Shown in pieces: positions 25,326 to 35,782 of a DNA stretch of 64,000 nucleotides. The DNA is from Cliona cf. orientalis (taxonomy: Eukaryota; Porifera; Demospongiae; Clionaida; Clionaidae), in contig OZ005689.1 in the NCBI GenBank assembly GCA_963930775.1, positions 15,748,923 to 15,812,922 on the forward strand, read 5' to 3'. Position 1 is the stretch's first letter. Every line of letters starts with the position of its first letter. Position numbers and translations under genes: made by a program. Below the pieces are notes generated by a model. That model did not search any database. It saw only the letters and a program-made list of their open reading frames with translations, and had not been told where the DNA came from.

Positions 25326-25693
25326 TACCCCGCGCGCATGCGCAAGGGGTAATGTAATCGGTTTTGTCCGTCGTCATCGTCTGTGAGCATAAAAATCGCC
25401 AGATCTGGAGATCTAGGCATCTGAGCGACTCGTAAATACAACGTATCTATCAATATCACCGAAAAACTGGCTTCAGTATACTTCGAATCGTTTGGCAAGT
25501 CCCACGAGCGTTGCAAATGCTGCATTTTGTTGGCCACGCCTATGGACACTGCCCACTATGTGCTCTCTGCTCATGCGCACAACCTGGCACCATATGTAGG
25601 TAAAGGTCGTCAACAGGCTGCTCTGATATGCTCCGACACTGACATCCGACGCTGCAGCGCGCGCGGGGTATGTGCTCTATAGAGCTCTAGTTC
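25326..25693 (+). mobile_element. TACCCC-family MITE, copy 2
   Basis: It starts TACCCCGCGCGCATGCGCAA and carries GCGCGCGCGGGGTA near 25657-25670, followed by the shared tail ending in AGAGCTCTAGTTC. Retroelement sequence continues on both sides, so it inserted into the fossil. It is about 368 bp with no transposase, and is the same family as 16462-17123 in opposite orientation. Confidence 0.75.
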
Positions 25694-26022
25694 GTTCATT
25701 CTTTGTCAAGGCTCTATAGCTAATACTTGCAAATGCAACAGCTCACTCCACTCCATCTATTATCTGGGATAAGACAGCACCCAGTCCATCTTCGCTAGTG
25801 TCACAGTCCCAAATAGATGCTGAAAGTGAGGGAATGCAAGTACAGGAGCCGTAATTAAATGGGTTTTGAGCAGCTGAAAGGCTCATTCACATTCCGCGGA
25901 CTATGTCCACTGCTTTCTTTCTCTGTTAGTCGCTGTAGTGGTGCTGCGAGGTGGGCAAAATTTTTCATGAATTGGCAGTTGGTCGTACAAGGCAAAACCA
26001 AGAAAGTTGTAGCGGTCATTAA

Positions 26023-27455
26023 GGTACCATTAAATTACGTGGGCGTGAGGTGGGGGATATGACACCTAAACCACATCAAAGTCATTAGTGGTGTGCATGT
26101 TGTGTAACCACGCCCCTTTAATTGCACAGGTCTCAGGGGTGTGGCTGCTAGAGCCGGAAGTGTTCATTTAATATCCTCCATGGACCGGAAACCGAGCCGG
26201 AAGGGAGGGGCCAGGCCACGCCCAAAACAGCCCCACCCTGTTCCCCAAGGACCACCATTCTCAATCAAGTGCCTACTAACCACCGGATGTCCACCGGAAG
26301 CCCACAATCAATCCCAATTAAAACACACAGCTTCCTCAAGGCCAAAACACACACAAACACTTGGAGGCCGTTCTGCCACACCGCCCACGCAAGAGCTCAC
26401 CTCATTTCCTGTGTGGGCGGAGTAACAACACGTCATCGCAACCACATCCGCTTCAAACCATCGTCAGCTTCCGTCCAGCCGTACGGGCCCCTCGATCGCA
26501 CCGCCGTACAGTGCCTCATTAACTGACATGGCCTCACCTTTGACCTCCTGCCACGCCCCAAAGCCTCCTGGCCGGGTTCAAAGGTCACCACCGCATCCGG
26601 GACACGCCCACCTATCGCCGCGGCCAAGTCCCAGGCCCCGATGCCCAAGCACTGGCCTGTGAAGCCACGCCCAATCGGAAGCAATAAAACCTGCATTAAC
26701 GCACACGCACACACTCCACACAGTGCCAGGAACACGCCCACATGCTTAATTAGGCCTAATTAGGCTTTTTTTTTTTTTTTTTTTTTTTCAAGGCGACCTG
26801 AACACTAAGCAGAAAAAAAAATTGTCCAAAACCACCACATAGTTGAGCTGGATGCTTAGTAGAGCCATACAATGCAAGCAGGCACCCTATACAGTAACTC
26901 CAATTTTGACCACAGTAGGTAAAGGTCGTCACGTTTGTGTGCGCGGGCCTATAACGGGGATTCCCCGTTTTTCACGTAGCGCGTGGGCGGAAAACATTGC
27001 AAACGTATGGCTTCCCTATACAAACATATGGGGAAACTTCAAAGGGCTGTAACTTTAACTCTAAAGTGTGAATCAAAATTCCGCTTCCTAGAAACTTCTA
27101 ATTTTGACCCATTCTGCATGCTCATATCAATAATTTGTCATGAATGCTTTCCCAGAGTCTCAAACATTTCATTACATTAAATTCTTTTTTTTTTTTCTAC
27201 TTAGTGTTTAAGTCGTTGCGGTTAATAGTTAAGAAAGAATGCTTTGATCTTGCTTTGATGTGGGCAATTACCGGCCTTTTCTTCAGGGGCCACTTCCGGT
27301 CGCTAATTACACGCGCATAATCATCCCTGGCCGATTCTGGACACGCCCACCTTCGACCAAAAGCACTCGTATGGCCTCTTCGGCCACGCCCCTTCACGAT
27401 TCGCTAATTGAATTAGCCATTCCTGACGCTCACGCCCACGCAATTAAATGGTACC
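26023..27455. mobile_element. TTAA-flanked non-autonomous DNA transposon (1433 bp)
   Basis: The left end GGTACCATTAAATTACGTGG and the complement of the right end, GGTACCATTTAATTGCGTGG, form an inverted repeat of about 26 bp. TTAA stands on both sides (26019-26022 and 27456-27459). The interior is much more GC-rich than its surroundings and is strewn with CCGGAAG/CTTCCGG and CACGCCC motifs on both strands. These look like multiplied subterminal transposase-binding sites (inference). TTAA duplication fits piggyBac or Sola2-type elements, but the termini do not settle which. No transposase frame. A CACTAAG MITE is nested at 26803. It interrupts the reverse-transcriptase region of the retroelement fossil. 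Confidence 0.85.
26803..27206 (+). mobile_element. CACTAAG-family MITE, solitary copy
   Basis: It begins CACTAAGCAGAAAAAAAAAT and ends TTTTTTCTACTTAGTG, an imperfect inverted repeat, and is 404 bp long. The interior holds the family blocks GGTAAAGGTCGTCACGTTTG, CACGTAGCGCGTGGGCGGAA and ATGGCTTCCCTATACAAACA. It is preceded by the same CAAGGCGACCTGAA leader seen between units in the tandem arrays, and by a T run of 23 bases. Confidence 0.85.
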
Positions 27456-29600
27456 TTAAGTGTGCTCCAGGCTGCCTCACACTTTGTATTTTGATCAGTG
27501 TGGACATCTTGCTGTGACACGATATGACCAAGGTAGTGCACCATTCCTGAATAGACTTCACTTCCGTGGCTCAATCTTCAGCCCGGTTTGCTGCCAGCGC
27601 TGAAAAACTAATTCCATGGTAATTTTTGAAAATGATTGTGACTGAAGATAATATCATCCTAGTATACAAAACATGTAGCTAGACCAGTGCGGCCCAGCAA
27701 GAATAAGCTCCAGTAGCTGCTGGACAAGGGTGGAGAGCAGGTAGTCTGAGAAAGACCGTGCGGCCAGTGGTTGCCGCCAATGGTGAGAATCTGGCCCTTC
27801 TTGGTGAGGCCACAGTTTCTGTACAGATAGGAAAGACCTGTGTTCAGCACCCAGTGCTAGTGGCTGATAATTTGATGCAGGAATGCCTGCTTGTCACAGA
27901 CTTTTTAACCAACCAAGGCTGCATTATATTTGCAACGATATGTCATGTTAACTCGTGGAGAAGAAATTTCACTGCAGGATGCAAGGGAGGAGAGAGAGAC
28001 AATGGCATGCCAGTAGGCAATCAGTAATACAATCACTATACCAGCAAGACACCAAGTGTTGTTGGAAGCAGAGCTCGCGACCTAAGAAATATATGATTGC
28101 ATGGGCATGGTAGAACCGGAGCCTAATTGACAGGCATGGCTTGTATGTTGCCCAGTCACTGTCCATGAATAGAAATGGTTTCATTACTGTACAAGTGCTT
28201 AACCCAGCATTTGCTCCCATTGTAGTTCATAAATCCGAAAAGCTGGGACTCTTCCAACCTGTACAGTAAGGAAGCCAAGTTCATTCGATTTGAGACCAAA
28301 ATAAATGAAGCTACTCAGCAGGAGCCCCCTTCTTCCAACATTGCTGAGACGATTGCCAAGATGAAGTACAGTGTGGAGGGTCTGACCCAGTCTGAACAAT
28401 GGAAGTTTAGTGAACTGCTAGTAGCTATGGGGACATAATTTCCACACAGGATGGAAACATTGGAAGAACCAACAAAATCAAACGTCAGATCAACATGCAA
28501 GATGCTTCCACTACACCAGCATGAGGAAGTTCGGTCAATGATCGATGATATGCTAAATCAAGATGTGATCGAGCCAGCACATGGGCCCTGGTTACAATGT
28601 TTTGGTGAAGAAAAAAGATTGGTCCTCCCGTTTCTGCATTGATTTTTTGGGTCACGAATACTATTTTCTCCCAATCTCCCAGCTGTCTGAATTCCTTTTC
28701 TACTTGGCAGTAGCCACTGGCTATAAATCAATTATTGTTGAAAGCTACTGTGCTCCGGCCAATGCATCCAGGATGTCATCTATATGTGGCATCTACACGT
28801 GGCAATGGGTGTGCATCTTTTCTGGTGACTGAAATCAACTGCCAGGTGTTTGCAAAGAGTGCTCAAGTAAAATTGCTACTAAAATCAGTCCAAAAACTGG
28901 TGCCAGATTGCACCAGAAACGCTCTCAGAGAGTCGAAATTTCCAAGATTTTCTGTGGGAGCATGCTGCCAGACCCTCCTAGGTGGGCTGTGGGCATATGC
29001 CCACAGCCTAACAGTTGTCCCAGTACACAGTCAAAGGTCTGAGCCCACCCCCCCCCCCCCCCCCCCCCCCCACTTTTGCTAGTTACTCGATTTCCAGGCA
29101 TAAGCATGGAGAATGGTTACTACCAATCCGGTGTCAACCAACATTGAGACAGGATGGCCATTGATACTCCCATTAATTGAATAACGGGTCCATACATGAC
29201 TCTATCAGTCACTGAATAATTCACTCCTCTGCCTTCCTCTGTCCTCCAGCTGACCTTCTAGATCCTTTAGCATGGGGGCAGTTGCGTCGGATATGCCCTG
29301 TCTGAAGATATCACCATCACAACTTCAGAACCCTGCCAGTTTTCTGACCCTGGCATGTGAGGGCTACTGCTAGCATGTGGTCAAGCGAATTCTTCTGCCA
29401 ACTTTTGGACTTGGACACGGTTAATTCGCCAAACTTTACTTCCATTAGGTCTCTCGTACCACTTGCTGTTGCATTGGCTTGGGATGATGTTTCACTGTCT
29501 TGACTACCCAACTCTAACAGCAAAGACTTTGCTGGGTTTCTCTCACTTGGAGGTGCTGTTGAGCCACCACAATAGACTCCAACTTGCAAGCATCTTTGAG

Positions 29601-31098
29601 GGAACTTGCTATATTATATCTAGCAAAGGAGGCATGTCTCGCATTAGTTGCAACTGGGTCCTTGGTGAATTCAGTCCTTGAGTAAATAAGTTACGAGTTA
29701 GGATTTTTAGCCTTTTACTCCCATAAGGTGCAGTGTTTTCCTTGATTAGCTATCTCAGGATTTGGGGTACGTTTTTTTTTAATTTATTGTCAAAAGATTA
29801 TGGCATGCAGCCCTGCATAAGGACAAAGGTTTCTCATAGACGGCCCCAAGAAATATTATTGGATGATTACGTATCTTAAGGCAAGATTATATATGAGGTC
29901 AAATACCTCTCTATCCCTGTTTACACTTGGTATTTTAACTGCTTTGGAAGTTTAAGCTGGCTTAGTGTAGCTAAACCACTTTACAAATCACCTTCTCAAC
30001 CGATTTGTGACCACATCTAGGAGGTGGTTTGAAACATGTACTTTTTCGCCAGGAGAAATTTTTCACTTTTGCCATCATCATTTGAAGACATGGGAGTGGC
30101 CTGGGGACGAGGCTAGATGGGAATAGTAGCGGGCGAGCATTTCTATTCTTGACTGAGCCTGCAAATATCATTCAATCGTATTCATAAAAAAAACGATAGT
30201 AGCCGTTTCAAACTTGACCCCTCATCAAGCCACGTCTATTTGATTAGCATTATCGAATTTACGTTCACACCCACTTTTTTAGAGCTACTTTTGCTGACTC
30301 AGTAAAACAAATCAACCAGACCCTTCCTCCCTCTTGTGAAGGGGCTGGCACCCAGACTAAGAATTTTCCAATTTTGAGTTTTATTACAGGTCATTCTTAC
30401 ATAATAATGTAAACTGGATGGAGCATGGGTGGATTTCACTTTAATAATTGCATATAATATAGCTAGTCCTATATTAAAATGGGGACGTCACTCTAGATAA
30501 GGCAGATCCACAACTATGATGGGTCTCTGGTACATAAGATAGACCCGGGTCATTATCATATAAAAGAAACCCTTAAAAAGGTTAGCAAAGATGCAGTAGT
30601 TTAGGAATCAAGCTGTATCTGGATAGCCCGCATGCAAATTCTATTTATGTCCCTTAGCAACAAGCTCCATACACGGTAGCTGTACAGACTATATAATATG
30701 TGGGTCGAAATGGAAGCTAATTTCGCCTTTATAGCTTACAATTAGCCTCCGTGGGCAAGTAGTCTTGTACCCAGCTTCTATATTGCAAACAGAATAAAGA
30801 GGCTGGGCATGAGACTAGTGGATAACGGCATGCAACAGTTATGAGAAGGGTTAAGTATGACAAAATCTGTGTTTTGACAAGTTTGGATCTGCATGAGCTA
30901 ACAAAAACACATAGATATTGTGCAAATCATGTGTGGATCCCATACGGAGGGTTTTCTTAAATGCGGTCACATGTAGGTTCACGTAGTATAATAAAATATT
31001 TTGTGTAGAGTCAACTTTTAAGAGAAGAATTTTTGAGAAACACAATCATCTGAGAAGTGAACATAATATTATTATAATAGCTATACATCAAAATCAAG
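29601..31098. other. Upstream region of the receptor gene
   Basis: No gene. 30320-30360 carries CCAGACCC..GGGGCTGG, like the small repeat near 4490. A TGGGGACGAGGCTAGATGG block at 30102-30120 resembles one at 10970-10990. The promoter of the gene starting at 31099 must lie here, but no clear TATA box was seen. Confidence 0.45.
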
Positions 31099-34000
31099 AT
31101 GACAAAATCTAAAGAACCCATTTCAATGCTTGTGATTCTGTTGCTGCTCATTGCTAGCTCTCCATGTGAAGCCATTATTATACTCACATCAGCGAATGAT
31201 AATTGTCCTGGAGGACTCCAGTGCATGACTCTCCAACAGTATGCTAACAATCCCAGTCAAAACTCTAGTACAGTTCTTGAACTTCAGCCAGGAAACCACT
31301 CCCTCAGTTCCCAACTAAATGTCGCAAATATTGTAAACTTTACAATAACTGGCAACGATTCACAAGTGGTGTGTATACCCGGATCAGGTGAAATTAGTCT
31401 CACTTTAGTTCAAAATGTCCTCATCACTGAGGTATCTTTTATTGGATGTGATCGAAATGTGCTCTCAACAAATGGAGACAGTGTGGAAATTAGAAATGCA
31501 ATGTTCAGTCAGAATCGAATTAACATTATAGAATCAGTTACTTCAGTAGTGGTTGTGGACTCCACCTTTGACGGAAATTCTGAAACTGGATTGGATTTTA
31601 GGAATACTGATATTGAAAGTACAGCTACAATAGTAAATTGTGTCTTCTCTAATAATGGCCAAAGAGGTATTACTGCCGTCTCTACAAACCTGGATATCCG
31701 TGGAAGCACTTTCTTCAGAAATAGTGGACCACAGGGAGGATGTATTAGAGCCCAGTCGTCGAGAGTTGATATCGCTTCTTCAAATTTTACACAGTGCACC
31801 ACAGTAGGACACCCTGGTGGAGCCATATATGGTCAGCAAGTTACCTTCACAATTACGAATACCAATTTTATGGGCAATCAGGGGTACACTGGGGGAGGAA
31901 TTCGTGGAGATTCCTCATCATTTAACATTACCTCAAGTGAATTTGTCAAAAACGTTGGTAATGTAGATGGTGGTGCGATTTATGCCGGCTCTGGCACAAC
32001 CTCATTCAATCTTGCAGACACGAACTTTATCTCCAATACTGCAGCTAGAACAGGAGGAGCTGTATACACGTTAAGGCTAGATTCACTAGTTTGTGGTGAC
32101 TTCATCAACAACACTGCTGTGAGTGGTAATGGTGGAGGCCTGTATGTCAGCACTCATTTCTCTGTTACTATTAGCCATTGCAACTTTTGGAACAACACAT
32201 GTGATGGGGGTGGCCTTGGTGGAGCTGGTGTATCAATAGTTGCACCTGCAAATCATATTTCAGTGAATGTCATAGGAAGCACCTTTCTCAACAATGTCGT
32301 ACAAATTGGAAATGGAGGTGGACTGTACTTTCGATCTAATGGGCAACTAGCAAGTATGATGATCACTGAATCAAGCTTTAGAAATAACACTGCGACCTCT
32401 ATTCAGGATTCTCTACGCAACAGAAACACTGTCTTTGGTGGTGGTATCTACATGTCTGGTGGTAACAGTTCTATTTCTATTGATTCTAGTGAGTTTTCAA
32501 TGAACTGCGCAAGTGGAAGTGGCGGTGGTGTGTATATGACCGGTTCGATAGTTGTAAACTCAAGCAATTTTACTGAAAACTCTGCCTTGCTTGGGGAGGG
32601 TGGAGCGATACATTGCGACGGTCGCAATGCAAATGTAACATTGATCAGCAGTATGTTTGACTACAATTCTGCACCATCTTGTGGAGCTTTGGATGTAAAT
32701 GAACGCTTTCATGTTATAGAATTCCAAGACTGCTCCTTCACTCACAATACAGCCACTGGCACAGAAATTGGAGGTGGTGCTTGCTGCATCTCTAGTGCTT
32801 CTCTGTCCGTAACAAATAGCAATATGAGTCATAATGCAGCAACTATGAATGGTGGAGTCTTCTACTTTAATGGTGGTGTAGTTGAAATAAGAAACAGTAA
32901 CTTTATCAACAATTCTGCTGAAGGACGTGGTGGTGTTGTGTACACATACATACATCCAGTTTCATACAACATTCTTGAAAGTACATTTCGCCAGAATACG
33001 GCAAGAAATGACGGAGGGGTACTATATATTGGCAGACGGAGTAGCAATGTTCACATCAGAGAGAGCGAGTTTGCCTATAACTCGGCTACAGAGGGTGGTG
33101 GAATCATCTCCATCATAGGCAGTAGTCTCATATTTAATACCACCAATTTCTACAATAATACGGCAAATAAGGGAGAAATCATTAGTGCATGCAATAGCAT
33201 TGTCTCTCTCTACAACGATGCTGGGCAAGTTCAGACGCAAATATCAAGGGACATGTGTACATTTTTTGACAATACTGACTCTAATGGTCTCAGTGAACCA
33301 ATTAATGAAACCAGCGGTTTTAATCAAACAAATTGCATAAACTGTGATGCATTTATTATTTTAACATCTTCAAATAACTACTGTCCGGGAGAATTTACTG
33401 GTGATCCTTGCCTTACACTGCAACAATATGTAGCTAGTCCCAGTTTTGAAGCGAACATCTCACTGATATTTGAGCCTGGGAATCACACACTCACAGGGGA
33501 ACTATCTGCATCAGATTCATACAACTACACAATGGCAGGGAGTGGTGCAAAAATTATATGCGATACTTCCGCAGCTGAATTAAGTCTCACTTCAGTTCAG
33601 CATGTCTTCATTATTGATTTATCTTTTATTGGATGTGATCGAAATGTGCTCTCGACAAATGGAGGCAGTGTGGAGATAAGAAATGCAATGTTCAGTCAGA
33701 ATCGAATTAACATTATAGAATCAGTTTCTTCAGTAGTGGTTGTGGACTCCACCTTTGATGGAAACTCTGATACTGGATTGGATTTTATGAACAATATTCA
33801 AAGTACAGCTACAATAATGAATTGTGTCTTCTCTAATAATGGCCACAGAGGTATAACTGCTGTCTCTACACACCTGGATATCCATGGAAGCACTTTCTTC
33901 AACAACAGAGGACCACAGGGAGGATGTATTAGAGCCCAATCGTCGAGAGTTGATATAGTCTCTTCAAATTTTACACAGTGCACCTCAGTAGGGGGACACC

Positions 34001-35782
34001 ATGGTGGAGCCATATATGGTCAGCAAGTTACCTTCACAATTATGAACACCAATTTTATGGGCAATCAAGGGTACACTGGGGGAGGAATTCATGGAGATTC
34101 CTCGTCATTTAATATTACCTCAAGTGAATTTGTCAAAAACATTTGTGATAGAGATGGTGGTGCAATATACGCTGGCTCTGGCACAACCTCATTCAATCTT
34201 GCAGACACGAACTTTATCTCCAATATTGCAGATAGAACAGGAGGAGCTGTATACACGTTCAGGCTAGATTCATTAGTTTGTGGCAACTTCATCAATAATA
34301 CTGCTGTGAGAGGTGATGGTGGAGGACTGTTTCTCGACACTATTCTCTCTGTTACTATTAGCTATTGCAACTTTTGGAACAGCATAAGTGGTGAGGGTGG
34401 CTTCGGCGGAGCTGGTGTATTAATAATTTTGCGTAGGGATTATATTTCGGTAAATATCATAGGGAGCAGCTTTATGAGCAACGCTGCCGTACCTGGACAT
34501 GGCGGAGGGCTTCACTTCAGGTCTAATGGACAGCATGCACGTATGACAATCACAGAATCCAGCTTTATAAACAACTCTGCCAATTTACTCGAGTCTGTAC
34601 CACATAGACAAATCATTAACGGAGGAGGGATCTACTTATCTGGTAGCAATAGTTCTGTTTTTATTGACAAAAGTAATTTTTCAATGAATACTGCCAGTGT
34701 AAGTGGAGGTGCTATTTATGTCACTGGCTCAATTTTCATCAATGACAGCACTATTTCCAACAATAGAGCTATAATGGGTGAAGGTGGAGGCATCGTCTCC
34801 GATCAGCAGAATGCACACGTGTCTGTGACTCAAACTACATTCATTCACAATACTGCCCCCACTTGTGGAGCAATTTCTATCCAAAACTACGACCATACTG
34901 TCACCTTGATTGACAGTTCATTTGCTTACAATGAAGGAACTAACCACTCCAATGGAGGAGGAGGAGTAGCTTGCTTTAATGGTTCTTCGACATCAATCAT
35001 CACCAGTAGTTTCCGTACTAATATGGCAAATTATAATGGTGGAGTTTTTCTTTTTCAATATAGCACTTTCAGATTTGAAGACAGCCATTTTCACAGTAAT
35101 TTGGCACTAAAGGATGGTGGTGTTATCTATTCCAGTACTACATTTCTTAATCCATCTACTATTTACCAGTGCTCCTTTATCCAAAACACAGCTGGAAGCA
35201 ATGGAGGGGTTTTATTCATGCACAATACTGGCAGCCTGCTCAACATTAGTCATAGTAGATTTTCCAACAATAATGCAACTAGCAGTGGGGGTGCTATTTA
35301 TGTCAGCGAAAGTGCAATACGAATCACGGAGACTAATATCTTCAATAACTCCGCTGATCTTGGAGATGCAATTCAAGCTTGTGGCAGTGATGTCACATTA
35401 CGAGACTCACAATTTACAATAAGTACTGATTCTAGCAACTGTACTTCCTATGACGGAGATGTTGACAACTTTGTAAATTTTATGCGCACGATTGACATAG
35501 AGATTGACTCAAATATGACCACTTTTTTTGCTACATGCCCCTTTGAAAATGATTTAGATTCCGTTACTACTTCTGAAACTGAAATGATTACTACTCCTAA
35601 AGCAACTATGTCTACTGAGGCTAGGGCAGAGACTACCACTACTGCTGAAGCTGTCAGTACTGGCACTGAAGCAACTACAGAGATGATTACTACAACCATT
35701 GTCACCGAGGCTGCTCAAACCACTAATGCAATCACCAATGACACTGAAACCACTGATGCAATCACACCACTTATTTCAACTG
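31099..35782 (+). CDS. Receptor exon 1: signal peptide and duplicated PMP-repeat ectodomain
   Basis: The ATG at 31099 is followed by a hydrophobic core (MLVILLLLIASSPCEA), a clear signal peptide. The rest is one 4.7 kb exon of repeated FxxN..A..GGAI/GGGI units (for example FINNTAVSGNGGGLY, FRNNTA, YNSAPSCGAL), the hallmark of chlamydial polymorphic membrane protein repeats, which fold as a right-handed parallel beta helix. Two modules start with matching segments, IIILTSANDNCPG at residue 25 and FIILTSSNNYCPG at about 752. They keep register at about 730 codons, with stretches near identity such as FIGCDRNVLSTNG. N-glycosylation sequons are abundant. The exon ends in a Thr/Glu/Ala-rich, mucin-like stalk (about residues 1490-1561), then ACT G|GTTAGT, a phase 1 donor. 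Confidence 0.88.

Larger units (their letters stand above)
24000..29600 (-). mobile_element. Ty3/gypsy-type LTR retroelement fossil, broken, with nested DNA transposons
   Basis: Recognisable parts are: a CCHC-type nucleocapsid segment near 29230-29290; protease-like pieces near 29090-29180 and 27750-27910; reverse transcriptase pieces at 27480-27650, 28450-28690 and 25740-26020; an RNase H tail with the ADALS motif near 25090-25310; and integrase to C-terminal pieces (LVVHYNQLKPYK) from about 25080 to 24050. Most pieces read on the minus strand, but some read on the plus strand, so the copy has been rearranged. It is thoroughly broken, with many breaks, and is probably old. Two later insertions lie inside it: the TACCCC MITE at 25326 and the TTAA-flanked element at 26023. 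I could not identify the long terminal repeats, so the ends are approximate. Confidence 0.8.

Noticed and set aside
27758-28027. Plus-strand frame as an independent host gene
   Set aside because: It has protease-region character of gypsy-type elements and lies within the fossil at 24000-29600.
28451-28642. Plus-strand frame as an independent host gene
   Set aside because: It matches the start of a gypsy-type reverse transcriptase and belongs to the same fossil.
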